From Acidobacteriota bacterium (lineage in GTDB: Bacteria > Acidobacteriota > Vicinamibacteria > Vicinamibacterales > 2-12-FULL-66-21): a stretch of DNA of 64,000 bases. This document shows positions 52,325 through 61,629 of this stretch, piece after piece. The DNA is taken from positions 124,069 through 188,068 of the forward strand of contig QHWT01000047.1 in assembly GCA_003222675.1 (NCBI GenBank), in the 5' to 3' direction. Position 1 is the stretch's first letter, and the number at the start of each line of letters is the position of its first letter. Both the position numbers and the translations under genes were made by a program. The notes beneath the pieces are model-generated. The model saw nothing but the letters and a program-made list of their open reading frames with translations, did no database searches and was not told where the DNA came from.

Positions 52325-53133
52325 CGAGAAGAGGATGCGACCTGCTCGCGGCTGTGACGAAGGCGCTCCGCTTCGGCTGCCCGGATCAGCACGCAACCGA
52401 AGTTGACGACCCGCTCGGCACGGTCCCGCTGCACGGGAAACAGCCCCGTCACGTCGTAGCCGAGATTCTGAAGTTCGGCGATGCCGTCGAGATAGTCGGG
52501 ACTGCCGATATAAACCTGCCGCACCGACAGTTCGACCTGCAGCCCCACAACGCGATCGAGCACGCCACGCGCGCCCCGCACCACGTGCATGTCGTAACCC
52601 TGCGTGTCTGATTTGAGGAAGAGGCGCTCGCCTTTCGCGGTCACCTCCGGGATCACATCGTCGAGCCGGCGGATGGGTACGAATTCGGTGCGCTCCCATT
52701 CCGTCTCGCGCAGGTGCTTGTCGTAGCCCATCAGCCGCAGATTTACTTCGTCGCGCGCGAGAAACGACGTCAAGGTCCGCTCGTGCAGGACGTTGATCTC
52801 GCGGCAGCCGCTGGCGTCGCCGCGCGCAAGCTGCGATAACGACCATCGCGGGTCACCCGCGCTGGCCGCAAGCAGGGTTCGATACAACTCCGCCACCGGT
52901 TCGAAAGAGACGATCCGTCCCGTGTAGCCGACATGCAGTCGGAGGAATTCGTGGAACTGCCCGATGTTGGCCCCCACGTCGAGCACGCAGTCGACGCGCA
53001 GCAGCGAGAGGAGTCAACGGAGGTGCGCGCTCTGATCCCATTTTTGAAGACGCCAGGCGGGCATCACGTGGTACCCGGCGCGCGCACTCCACTGCTCGAC
53101 TAAGCGCCGAACGCGGGCAGGAACCTTCGCCAT
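52321..53133 (-). pseudogene. FkbM-family methyltransferase interrupted by an in-frame TGA
   Basis: ATG 53133 opens a frame reading MAKVPARVRRLVEQWSARAG and ending QSAHLR at residue 39, then TGA (53014-53016). The same frame continues LLSLLRVDCVLDVGANIGQF, the SAM-binding motif, through the FkbM domain (DVIPEVTAKGERLFLKSDTQG) to 52321. The stop replaces a position normally Arg (CGA to TGA is one change). A GTG at 52986 could restart translation at VLDVGANIG, losing the N-terminal 50 residues. FkbM enzymes are usually O-methyltransferases of sugars or secondary metabolites. It may be a recent pseudogene, or the truncated restart product may be made. Confidence 0.78.
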
Positions 53134-53151
53134 GTCGATCGAGCGTGAATC

Positions 53152-53337
53152 TTACATCTGCTCGTTGCGGGATCGATTGCGCGGTTCGCGTTCGTAGGTC
53201 TCTTCCTCGGGAAGCGGCGCATTGCGGTCACGCTCTCCGCGATTGCGCTCTGGAATTGCATCTGGTTTGGAGATTTCGTTCTGGCGCGAGCGCACTCGGT
53301 CGCGGTTCCGGGCCGGTTTGGTCTTATTCCTTTTCAT
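53152..53337 (-). CDS. Small highly charged hypothetical protein, 61 aa
   Basis: ATG 53337 with GAGG 6 bases upstream. The protein starts MKRNKTKPARNRDRVRSRQN and continues with alternating basic and acidic residues (NRGERDRNAPLPEEETYERE), with no hydrophobic core, so probably disordered. Similar tiny charged proteins occur in soil bacteria, often without known function. An upstream extension to 53475 is possible but unconvincing. Confidence 0.5.
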   Translation of the reverse strand: MKRNKTKPARNRDRVRSRQNEISKPDAIPERNRGERDRNAPLPEEETYEREPRNRSRNEQM

Positions 53338-53849
53338 GTCTGACCTCATCACTAGAAGGTAAGTGTTGAGAACGAAATCGAGGTGCAAGGGAAACGCCAC
53401 GTTGCGTGACGCCTGGCGTCGCGTTTGACGCGAAGGCGATGTCAGTTTTGCGTACAGGAATGTCCGAACATTCATGGCTCATGCTCATGGCTCATGGCTG
53501 GCTCGAGGTTCCTGTGGTAAGGCCATAAAAGGGCTTAGGCCACAAGGCATGAGTCGTTAGGCCTGCGCCAATCAGTGATAGCATCCGCGCGATGAGCCAA
53601 GCCGTTCAGCTTGTATCAGCGCGCCCAACGGCCGTCTCCATTCGCCGAGCTGCCAGCTCGAAGTGTCGCCGCTGTATCTGTAGTTAGCTCCTGCGAGCGG
53701 ACGCGGATCGCAGGAGATCTTCCCGCCATGCGTCGTCGCTGACCGGCGCCATCTGGTCAACCACCACTGTCCCGAATTGCGTCGCACCGCCCTTTCATCG
53801 CGACGCGCGCGGGCGTTTGACGATTCTGAAATCCTGACAGGAGGACGCC
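53338..53849. other. Gene-poor spacer upstream of carbonic anhydrase
   Basis: No ORF with convincing coding features. It contains GAATGTCCGAACATTC (53458-53473), a perfect inverted repeat, then short 'catggctcatg' repeats (about 53472-53505) and an imperfect 'aggcc...aggcct' palindromic stretch (about 53517-53567). The carbonic anhydrase ribosome site (aggagg) is at 53839-53844. Confidence 0.5.
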
Positions 53850-54461
53850 ATGAGTAAGGTGCTGCACGAAGTGCTCAATGCGAACGAGCGGTATGCCGGC
53901 AGCTTCGGGGACAAGGCATCGCTGGCTATGCCACCGGCGCGCCGATTTGCGATTCTCACGTGCATGGACGCGCGGCTCGATCCTGCGAAGTTCGCCGGAC
54001 TGGCGGAGGGTGATGCGCACGTGATTCGCAATGCGGGGGGCCGCGCGAGCGACGATGCGATTCGGTCGCTCGTGATCTCACACAAGCTGTTGCGGACGCG
54101 CGAGTGGTTCGTGATTCATCATACGAACTGCGGCATGGAGTTCTTCACCAACGACGTCATGCGTGATCTGCTCGCGCAGAGCCTCGACACAGCGGAGTTG
54201 AGCGACGGCCGCTGGGTTGACGTGGGCGCGGGACCGGGATCACGGGCAGGTGAATTCATTGAATGGCTGACGGTCTCGAACCAGACTCAGAGTGTGATCG
54301 ACGACGTCACGCGCATTCGGACGCACCCGCTGGTGCCGTCGGCGATCGCTATCTACGGATACGTGTACGACGTTACGACCGGCCGGCTGGTTGAGGTCCC
54401 GGAGGCGACGGCGGTCGGGCGCGTTGCGACCCAGTCCGGCCTTGGCGCGACCGTCATTTAG
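53850..54461 (+). CDS. Beta-class carbonic anhydrase, 203 aa
   Basis: Interconverts CO2 and bicarbonate. Zinc ligands Cys38, His91 and Cys94 appear in TCMDARLDP (with the Asp40-Arg42 dyad) and HHTNCG. A good ribosome site (ggaggacgcc) precedes ATG 53850. Length and motif spacing match the small beta-carbonic anhydrases. Bicarbonate supply to PEP carboxylase or urease-derived CO2 handling is a possible link, but the gene stands alone. Confidence 0.9.
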   Translation: MSKVLHEVLNANERYAGSFGDKASLAMPPARRFAILTCMDARLDPAKFAGLAEGDAHVIRNAGGRASDDAIRSLVISHKLLRTREWFVIHHTNCGMEFFTNDVMRDLLAQSLDTAELSDGRWVDVGAGPGSRAGEFIEWLTVSNQTQSVIDDVTRIRTHPLVPSAIAIYGYVYDVTTGRLVEVPEATAVGRVATQSGLGATVI

Positions 54462-54554
54462 ATGGAAAGGAATCGCAGGGTTCGAAGCGTCTAAGGCGCA
54501 TCGAGCCACCCTTCACGCGAATGCCCCGTCTAAAACCCTGACATCTGGAGGTGC

Positions 54555-55131
54555 AGAGTTCTACAGGACCACCGACCAGGTGCCGCAGCGCTCGATGATG
54601 GTCGTCATGCGCTCGCGCGGCGTCGAACCCTCGTCCCTTATCCCGAGCGCCCGCGCGATCATCTCGGGCCTCGATCCGAACCTGCCGATCACGGCGGTGC
54701 AGACGATGGAGTGGGTGGTGAGTGCGTCCATAGGACAACCGCGCCTGCTGTCGGCGGTGTCAGGACTGTTCGGCACGCTCGCCGGACTGCTCGCGATCGT
54801 CGGCGTCTACGGCGTGACGTCGTACAACGTACGGCGCCAGCGACGGGAGTACGGCATTCGGCTCGCCCTTGGCGCGGATCCCGGTGCGGTGCGCCTGCTC
54901 ATCATCCGCCGCGGCGCGGTCGTCGCGGTAACCGGGATCGCGATAGGCGCCGTCTTCGGGCTGCTGTTGATGCGGCTTCTCGCATCGATGCTGAACGACG
55001 TGACGCCAACCGATCCATCGGTGTTCCTGGCGAACGCGGGGATGGTCCTGCTCCTCTCGATCGCCGCCTGCTACATCCCTGCACGCGCGGCCGGGCGGAT
55101 CGACCCCCCGCGTGTGCTGCGGCACGAGTAA
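54555..55131 (+). pseudogene. 3' fragment of an ADOP-family FtsX-like permease
   Basis: A frame from about 54555 reads EFYRTTDQVPQRSMMVVMRS, then SSLIPSARAIISGLDPNLPI, then the C-terminal FtsX domain (GLFGTLAGLLAIVGVYGVTS, RREYGIRLALGADPGAVRLL, CYIPARAAGRIDPPRVLRHE) and a stop at 55131. Intact ADOP proteins exceed 800 residues; here only the last ~190 remain, joined upstream to unrelated sequence after carbonic anhydrase. It may be translated from ATG 54595 but cannot be a full transporter. Confidence 0.75.
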
Positions 55132-55434
55132 TCCAGTCCATTCAGGCGGGCCGGAGTGATAGACTCACCCGCCTGTCGTGGAGTCCGGCATGCCACCTCT
55201 ATAGAACAAACGCGCGAAAACGTGTTTTCCTGACAAGAATGCGTTTGTTCTACTAGATCGGCGGGCCCACGGGTCCCGCCGCTAGCGCGGATGCGCCACG
55301 GGTTTGGTTGCGGCGCAGCCGCGCTGTGAACTCCACACGCCGCCGGTTCGACCGCGCACGGAAAGGAGGTCCCAACCCGAGGCGGAGCAAATGCGACTGA
55401 TCACAGGGCCGATCGCTTCCTGGAGGATCAGGTT
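55132..55434. other. Palindrome-rich spacer before mtoX
   Basis: No ORF supported. TAGAACAAACGC (55202-55213) and GCGTTTGTTCTA (55241-55252) are perfect 12-base inverted copies, enclosing the palindrome GAAAACGTGTTTTC (55216-55229). GC-rich stems lie on both sides (CAGGCGGG...CCCGCCTG near 55144-55176, and CGGCGGG...CCCGCCG near 55259-55281). A ribosome site (ggagg) precedes mtoX by 8 bases. Confidence 0.65.
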
Positions 55435-56832
55435 ATGACCACATTCATGCCAGACACCACGTTCTATCCCTCGCCAGCGATGGCAACGAAGGCGCCGCCG
55501 GAGGCACTCGCCTATGTGGCCATCCTCAACCCGGACGGCCGTGATGCGTTCGCCACTGTCGACGTCAGCACCTCGTCGAAAACGTACGGCCAGACAGTCA
55601 GTCAGTTCGAACTGCCCAATTCCGGCGACGAACTGCATCACTTCGGATGGAATGCGTGCAGTTCCTGCCTGTGTCCGTGGGCGCCGCATCCGCATATGGA
55701 GCGGCGATACCTGATCGTTCCCGGCCTTCGCTCGTCGCGCATCCACATCTTCGACGTCAAGGAGGATCCGCGCAAACCGCGCCTTGTGAAAGTGATCGAG
55801 CCAGCGGAAGTCGCTGCCCGCACCGGCTACTCGCGACCGCACACGACTCACTGCGGACCTGACGGCGTGTACATGAATGCGCTCGGCGCGCCGGACGGCA
55901 ACGGACCCGGAGGCATTTTCGTGCTGGATCCGGAGACGTTCGAGATTCAGGGAGCGTGGGAGAAGGAACGCGGGCCGCAGCATCTGGCTTATGACTTCTG
56001 GTGGCACCTTGGGTTCGATACGATGATCACCAGCGAGTGGGGTACGCCCAACATGGTCGAGAACGGTGTCAACCCCGAGCTGTTGCTCGCCGGCAAGTAT
56101 GGACACGCGCTCCATGTCTGGGACCTGCAGCGGCGCCGTCATCAGCAGGTGCTCGATCTCGGAGCCGAGTACCAGATGGTGCTCGAGCTGCGTCCGGCGC
56201 ACGACCCGAAGAAGGCATACGGCTTCGTCGGTGTGGTGACGTCACTCAAGGATTTGTCCTCGTCCGTCTGGGTGTGGCACCGCGCCGAAACCGGCGCGAA
56301 CGGTGGATGGGCGGTGACGAAGGTGATCGACATTCCGGCGGAGCCCGCGAATCCGGAAGACCTGCCGCCGCTGCTCCAGGGATTCAAAGCGGTGCCGCCG
56401 CTCGTGAGCGACATCAACCTCTCGCTCGACGACAAGAAACTTTACGTGTCGTGCTGGGGCACGGGCGAGATGCGGCAGTACGACGTCAGCGATCCGTTCA
56501 AGCCGAAGTTGACCGGCTCCGTCCACGTCGGGGGCATCGTCCGGCGCGCCTCACATCCATCGCAGCCGCGAACCGCGCTCAACGGTGGACCGCAGATGGT
56601 GGAGATTAGTCGTGACGGCCGTCGCGTCTACTTCACCAATTCGCTCTACGCGAGCTGGGACGCGCAGTTCTATCCCGACGGCATCAAGGGATGGATGGCG
56701 AAGCTGGACGTCGACGCCGATGGGCGGTGCCAGCTCGATCAAACCTTCTTCCTCGATTTCGGGGATCTGCGCCCGCACCAAGTGCATCTCGAAGGCGGCG
56801 ACGCTTCGTCGGATTCGTACTGCTTCTCGTAG
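55435..56832 (+). CDS. mtoX: SBP56-family methanethiol oxidase (selenium-binding protein), 465 aa
   Basis: Beta-propeller copper enzyme of the selenium-binding protein 56 family; bacterial and human members oxidise methanethiol to formaldehyde, H2S and H2O2. DELHHFGWNACSSC holds the CSSC and His residues of the family; HTTHCGPDGVYMNALG, FWWHLGFDTMITSEWG, SDINLSLDDKKLYVSCWGTG and DLRPHQVHLEGGDASSDSYC are conserved. Length matches (about 460). No signal peptide is seen, although some bacterial homologues are exported. The downstream gene follows after 6 bases and encodes a membrane protein. Confidence 0.93.
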   Translation: MTTFMPDTTFYPSPAMATKAPPEALAYVAILNPDGRDAFATVDVSTSSKTYGQTVSQFELPNSGDELHHFGWNACSSCLCPWAPHPHMERRYLIVPGLRSSRIHIFDVKEDPRKPRLVKVIEPAEVAARTGYSRPHTTHCGPDGVYMNALGAPDGNGPGGIFVLDPETFEIQGAWEKERGPQHLAYDFWWHLGFDTMITSEWGTPNMVENGVNPELLLAGKYGHALHVWDLQRRRHQQVLDLGAEYQMVLELRPAHDPKKAYGFVGVVTSLKDLSSSVWVWHRAETGANGGWAVTKVIDIPAEPANPEDLPPLLQGFKAVPPLVSDINLSLDDKKLYVSCWGTGEMRQYDVSDPFKPKLTGSVHVGGIVRRASHPSQPRTALNGGPQMVEISRDGRRVYFTNSLYASWDAQFYPDGIKGWMAKLDVDADGRCQLDQTFFLDFGDLRPHQVHLEGGDASSDSYCFS

Positions 56833-56838
56833 TGTCTG

Positions 56839-57483
56839 ATGGCTCCAGTGCCGGACGCGGCGAACGCCTGGGTCGCACTCGCGCTGCTCGGGGCGTTCCA
56901 CGGCATCAACCCCGGCATGGGTTGGTTATTTGCCGTCGCGCTGGGAATGCAGGAGAACCGCGCGGCAGCGGTGTGGCGCGCACTGCTGCCGCTCGGCGTT
57001 GGCCACGCCTGCGCGATCGCACTGGCGATTACGCTCGCGTTCGCGGCCGGCGCGGTGATTCCGGCCAGCACGCTGAAATGGCCAATCGCGGCCTTTCTCG
57101 TGTTCCTTGGGATCCGCCGTCTGTTGCGCCATCGCCATCCGCGCTGGGGTGGCATGCGTATCGGTCCCGCGGGCCTGACGGTCTGGTCGTTCCTGGTCGC
57201 GACCGCACACGGCGCCGGACTCATGGTCCTGCCGATCTGGCTGCACATGCCCGCGCAAGCTGATGTTCACGGGTCGCACATGTATGTCGAGGCCGACGTG
57301 TCGTCAGGTTTGTCCGTCACGCTCGTGCATGGGGCGAGCTATCTCCTCGTCACGACCGTCATCGCGTGGATCGTGTTCGCAAAAGTGGGCGTTGGTTTGC
57401 TCAGGCGATCCTGGATCAATCTCGATGTCATCTGGGCCGGCGCGTTGATCGTCACGGGCGGCGTGACCCTGTTGCTGCGCTGA
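56839..57483 (+). CDS. Integral membrane protein linked to mtoX, 214 aa
   Basis: Five or six hydrophobic segments. The first contains LALLGAFHGINPGMGWLFAV; a second HG motif lies in FLVATAHGAGLMVLPIW and a third in VTLVHGASYLLVTTVIAW. Repeated HG motifs in helices resemble nickel/cobalt and other small metal transporters (HupE/UreH/RcnA-like), but I cannot assign a family. Six bases after mtoX, so co-expression is likely; a copper or metal supply or sulfur-product export role for methanethiol oxidase is speculative. Confidence 0.75.
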   Translation: MAPVPDAANAWVALALLGAFHGINPGMGWLFAVALGMQENRAAAVWRALLPLGVGHACAIALAITLAFAAGAVIPASTLKWPIAAFLVFLGIRRLLRHRHPRWGGMRIGPAGLTVWSFLVATAHGAGLMVLPIWLHMPAQADVHGSHMYVEADVSSGLSVTLVHGASYLLVTTVIAWIVFAKVGVGLLRRSWINLDVIWAGALIVTGGVTLLLR

Positions 57484-58962
57484 TGCGGATTCCGAGAATC
57501 GCATCGCCCCGGACCTGCGCAAATGTCGTTGCTGCGTCGCGGTGCCCTTCCATCAACGTGCGGGCCGCGATCATGAAGTCGCGCATACGCGTACGCGTCT
57601 TGTCCTCCAGCCGCCGCAGCGCGGCAATAGCCTCCGCGGATCGTCCGAGCGCCTCGAGCGAGAGCGCAACGATGTACGGGTTCTCCTCGAGCCTGGTGGC
57701 GGCTACCCGAGAATAGTCCGCGCGAAGGAACCAGGTGTAGACCACGCTCGTCCGAACTCGCGGCTCGAACCGTCGCGCGTGCGCGTCAGCGGCGAGTGAC
57801 GCCTCGAGCAGCCCGCAGTACTGACAAGCGCTCACGAGCCCGGCGAACAATTCTGAATCGGCGGCCGGCGCCCGTTTGAGGAGCCGCGCCATCGCGTGCT
57901 CCGCGCGGCCAAGGTCGACCTCGAGCTGCGCGTATAATTTGTGCGCCAGTGGCAGCTCCGGATTAATCGCGAGCGCCCGGGTGAACGCCGTCTCCGCCTG
58001 ATCGAGGCTCTCGCGCGGATCCGAATCCACGTACTTGCCGAGGACGTGATACATGCGGCCCAAGCGCGCCCACGCAGGCGCGTAGCGGGGATCGGCTTCG
58101 ACACACCGTAAATACAGATCTCTGGCAACGCTCCACTGCTTCGCGTCGTGACTGAGCTGATTGCCGCGAAGATAAAACTCGTAAGCGCGCGCGCTCGACG
58201 GGACGTCACGCTTGAGCATCCCGTGATCCCGCGCGGTCAACGGCAATGAAAGGGAGTCGACGATGCGGGTTGCGAGTTCGTCCTGGACGGAGAAGATGTC
58301 GCCGAGCGATACCTGAGACGATTGTGACCAACGCAGCGTGCCCGCACCTCGGTGAGCTGCGTGCTGACGCGCAGCTGCTCACCGGATCGCAGCAACGAAC
58401 CCGTCAACACCACGTCGACGTCAGCTTCGGTGGCGATCCTTTTCGGGTCCAGCGGCTCACTCCCGAATCGCGCCGCCACGATGCTCGAGCGCACGACGAG
58501 CGAGTCGAGCCCCGACAGCGAGCTGGTGACCGCATCCGGCGGGCTGAACGCCAGGAAATCTGTTTCCGGGTCCGGACGCAGGATGCGCAATGGCAGCACG
58601 ATCAGCCGCGTGACCCGCGCGGCCACATCTCCCTGTGATGATTCGATCGGCAGGAGGAAGCGATAACCACGGCGCGGCAGCGTCTGGATGTACTGTGGCG
58701 TCTCCGCATCGTCGCCAAGCGCCTCGCGAATCTGGCGCATGCAGGAGTTCAGGCTCTGACTGAAATCGACAAACGTCGCGCCGCTCCAGACGTGTTCGCG
58801 GATCTCGTCGCGGCTGACCACTTCACCGCTGCGCCTGACGAGCAGCGCCAGCACTTTCAATGGCTGCGGCTGGAGTTTGACTCGGTCTCCGACGAAGAGG
58901 CAAGGAAGATATACCCGCAGGGGTGGAAGGCTCCGCGACCGTACCTTCGAGTCGTGCCGCAA
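57452..58962 (-). pseudogene. Winged-helix/TPR transcriptional regulator split by a frameshift
   Basis: The 5' part (from 58962) encodes an OmpR/PhoB-type winged helix (LKVLALLVRRSGEVVSRDEI, then FSQSLNSCMRQIREALGDDA) like CadC-type sensors, followed by a middle domain (DSLVVRSSIVAARFG, VLTGSLLRSGEQLRV). Near 58337-58346 homology moves to another frame reading TLRWSQSSQVSLGDIFSVQD, then TPR-like repeats to 57452. Expected DNA would read E-V-R-A-G-T-L; a 4-base contraction of a GGGC repeat explains the shift. Both halves appear otherwise intact. Such regulators are abundant in Acidobacteriota. Its 3' end overlaps the convergent membrane-protein gene. Confidence 0.72.
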
Positions 58963-59082
58963 CCAGCGAGCGTAAAGGCTGACGTCGGGGCTGACCCGCC
59001 GTCTTCGCCAAGACGAGCATCTACGCTGAGCCGACTGCTCGACCCTCCGGTCGGACGTTCGGCTCAGCGCAGCTAACGCCGA

Positions 59083-59742
59083 TCAATGCTGGTGTGCGTA
59101 CCGCGTTGCCGCCGCGAGATCCTTGCGCAGCTCCTGCGCGGTGCGACGCGGCCCGTAGCCGGGCGTGTCCCGCTGGATGCGCCATCCTTCCTTCAGCGGT
59201 CCCGCGTCCACCGTGTCGAAGCCGAACTGGTCGAGGAGACGCGTCACCGCGGCCTTCGCCTCAGCATCGTCGCTCGCAATGACCAGGGCGCGGCGATTCG
59301 GCGTCCCCGCTGGCTGGCCATCGGTCGTGAGCGCCGCGGCATAGATATGGTTGAACGCCTTCACCACCTTCGACTCGGGCAGATGTGCCTGCAGGAGCTC
59401 CGACGTCGTGGTCGACTCGTTATCGAGTTCTCGAATGTGGCCGTCACGCTGGGGATAGTAGTTGTTCGTGTCGATCACGATCTTCCCCCTCAGGGGCTCA
59501 ACCGGAACGGCACGATAATTCTTGAGAGGCACCGAGACCACGACGATGTCCCCGGCCTTCGCGGCATCCACGGGTGTCGCCGCGCGAGCTTTCGGTCCGA
59601 GCTCGGCGATGAGCGCGGATAGCGTCTCCGGTCCACGGGAATTGCTGATCACGACGGCATAGCCGCTTGCGATCGCGAGTCTTGCCACCTGGCTGCCGAT
59701 GTTGCCGGCGCCAATGATGCCGATGGTTTTTATGGCAGTCAA
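59083..59742 (-). CDS. NADP-binding F420-dependent-type oxidoreductase family protein, 219 aa
   Basis: Rossmann protein of the NADP oxidoreductase, coenzyme F420-dependent group. IGIIGAGNIGSQVARLAIAS at the N-terminus, VVISNSRGPETL (NADP-type Ser-Arg), DIVVVSVPLKNY and VIDTNNYYPQRDG are seen, then VVKAFNHIYAAALTT. TTG start at 59742, five bases after GGAGG, is favoured over longer frames. Substrate unknown; similar proteins are annotated as NADPH-dependent F420 reductases or simple NAD-binding proteins. Confidence 0.85.
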   Translation of the reverse strand: MTAIKTIGIIGAGNIGSQVARLAIASGYAVVISNSRGPETLSALIAELGPKARAATPVDAAKAGDIVVVSVPLKNYRAVPVEPLRGKIVIDTNNYYPQRDGHIRELDNESTTTSELLQAHLPESKVVKAFNHIYAAALTTDGQPAGTPNRRALVIASDDAEAKAAVTRLLDQFGFDTVDAGPLKEGWRIQRDTPGYGPRRTAQELRKDLAAATRYAHQH

Positions 59743-59886
59743 CGTAACCTCCTTGTTCCTCCCTTTGGTGTGAGACCTGCTATCAGAGGATCCGGATCCC
59801 ACCGCCTCGAACATGACCAGTCGATCGTGACACGGAGCGTCAAAACGGCAACAGCCCACTCTGGCGGTTCGCAGTGACTACCGTCG

Positions 59887-60234
59887 TCAGGAGGACGTGA
59901 CCACGATCGATCCGCCCGCGTGCTGTCGGCATGCAAAGTACAGGCAGTCGCGGAAGCGACCACTCGATGTATCGGCCACCATCGCGGAAAGCTGGAAGCT
60001 GGCAGGCGGACCGCACACGTCGTTGACGACCATCGGCGCGGAGAACGTGCTCGCGCCATCGGTCGAACGAATAATCCAGGCGCGCCGGCGCTCCAGAGCC
60101 GGTCGACTCTCAGTAAAGATAGTCGAGTACTGCCCGCACGCCGCCTGCCCGCCGAGCTGCTGGTGCCGCAAGCCGTTGCCAAGGCTCGGCGTCGTGTTCG
60201 TGCACCGCCATCGGCTGGATCTGACGCAGTGCAT
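59887..60234 (-). pseudogene. Fragment of a sialidase-like (BNR repeat) protein
   Basis: The minus-strand frame reads RRRAWIIRSTDGASTFSAPM, then VVNDVCGPPASFQLSAMVAD and SGRFRDCLYFACRQHAGGSI before a stop. The S-T-D-G-x-x-T-F Asp-box-like motif and following strand resemble exo-alpha-sialidase-type beta-propellers, but only about 90 residues are present and both ends stop without the rest of the fold. No other ORF in 59743-60353 is convincing. Confidence 0.45.
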
Positions 60235-60353
60235 TTACGTCGGCGCCGGTCCTCAGGACCGCGCGTTCGCGCGGCGGCTCGGGTTCCAGTACTCCGAGGC
60301 GAATGATTTCTTTGCCCTGTAAGATCAGATTAGCAGCCAGGAACATTGGCGTC

Positions 60354-61598
60354 ATGAAGAGAAAAGACCGGAGAAAGATCGGGTTCCCTGCAGCAGCACA
60401 GAGATTCGTCCCGCGGCAGGTCAATGCTCCCTATCGAATCTGGGGAGAGGGCCTGGAAGAGACGGCCGTTCAACAGCTGAAGAACGCGTGCAAATTGCCC
60501 GTGGCTGTCTCGGGCGCGCTCATGCCGGACGCGCACGTCGGGTACGGCCTGCCGATCGGCGGCGTGTTGGCCACCAACGATGCCGTCATTCCGTATGCGG
60601 TCGGTGTCGACATCGCATGCCGGATGAAGCTGACGGTGCTGGACCTCCCCGTCAGCGCCCTGACAGACGATCAAGCGCGTTTGACGCGAGCGCTCGAGCG
60701 CGAGACACGTTTCGGGCTAGGTGCTTCGTTCAAATCGCGACGTCACCACGATGTCATGGATGCCGACTGGCAGGTGACGAGCGTGACCGCGGGGCTGAAG
60801 GATCGCGCCTGGGCGCAGCTCGGCACGAGCGGGAGCGGCAACCACTTCGTCGAGTTCGGACGCCTCACCGTCCTTGACGACACGGTCGGACTCTGCGCGG
60901 GCGAGTACGTCGCGCTGCTCAGTCACTCGGGCAGCCGCGGCGCCGGCGCGCAAGTGGCCCAGCACTACAGCCGCCGCGCGCGCGATTTGCATCCTGAACT
61001 GCCGCAGGAGCTCTCCCATCTCGCGTGGCTGGATCTGGCGAGTGACGCGGGCCAGGAATACTGGGCGGCCATGGAATTGATGGGAAAATATGCGGCGGCG
61101 AATCATGCGCTCATTCACGCGCATGTCGCGCGGGCGCTCGGCGTAGACGTGTTGCTCGACATCGAGAATCATCACAACTTCGCGTGGCGAGAGCGGCATC
61201 GGCTTCCTGATGGATCGGAAGCAGAGGTCATCGTACATCGCAAGGGTGCGACCCCGGCCGGCGTCGGTGTGCGCGGCATCATCCCAGGCTCGATGGGAAC
61301 GCCAGGCTACGTGGTCCGCGGCAAGGCCGTTGCCGAGTCGTTGAATTCCGCGTCGCACGGCGCGGGCCGGCGCATGAGCCGGACCAAAGCGAAACAGACG
61401 TTCACGTGGGACGCCACTCAGCGCTTCCTGCGCGAGCGCGGCGTCACCTTGCTGTCGGCCGGACTCGATGAAGTGCCGATGGCGTATAAAGACATCGACC
61501 AGGTCATGGCCGCTCAAAGCGATCTCGTCGAACCGCTGGCGCGTTTCGAACCGCGGCTCGTGAAGATGGCGCCGAGTGGAGAACCGCCGGAGGACTGA
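60354..61598 (+). CDS. rtcB: RtcB-family RNA ligase, 414 aa
   Basis: GTP-dependent 3'-phosphate RNA ligase. Metal-binding motifs MPDAHVGYGLPIGG and GVDIACRM, the SGNHFVEFG motif and the guanylylated His region SASHGAGRRMSR are conserved. Start ATG 60354 (MKRKDRRKIGFPAAAQRFVP) is preferred over an upstream in-frame start. Shorter than E. coli-type or archaeal RtcB (about 408-480), consistent with a short bacterial subtype. No archease or rtcA is adjacent. RNA repair is the likely role. Confidence 0.92.
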   Translation: MKRKDRRKIGFPAAAQRFVPRQVNAPYRIWGEGLEETAVQQLKNACKLPVAVSGALMPDAHVGYGLPIGGVLATNDAVIPYAVGVDIACRMKLTVLDLPVSALTDDQARLTRALERETRFGLGASFKSRRHHDVMDADWQVTSVTAGLKDRAWAQLGTSGSGNHFVEFGRLTVLDDTVGLCAGEYVALLSHSGSRGAGAQVAQHYSRRARDLHPELPQELSHLAWLDLASDAGQEYWAAMELMGKYAAANHALIHAHVARALGVDVLLDIENHHNFAWRERHRLPDGSEAEVIVHRKGATPAGVGVRGIIPGSMGTPGYVVRGKAVAESLNSASHGAGRRMSRTKAKQTFTWDATQRFLRERGVTLLSAGLDEVPMAYKDIDQVMAAQSDLVEPLARFEPRLVKMAPSGEPPED

Positions 61599-61629
61599 TC
61601 TATCGACGCGGGTCCAAAACACCCGCCGG

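Noticed and set aside
53014-53016. TGA in the FkbM gene as selenocysteine
   Set aside because: Homology calls for Arg, not Cys, at this position, and no SECIS-like hairpin or selenium genes are visible.
53572-54020. Two minus-strand ORFs of 71 and 87 residues before carbonic anhydrase
   Set aside because: No ribosome site, no recognisable domain and residue use typical of shadow frames; one overlaps the carbonic anhydrase coding sequence.
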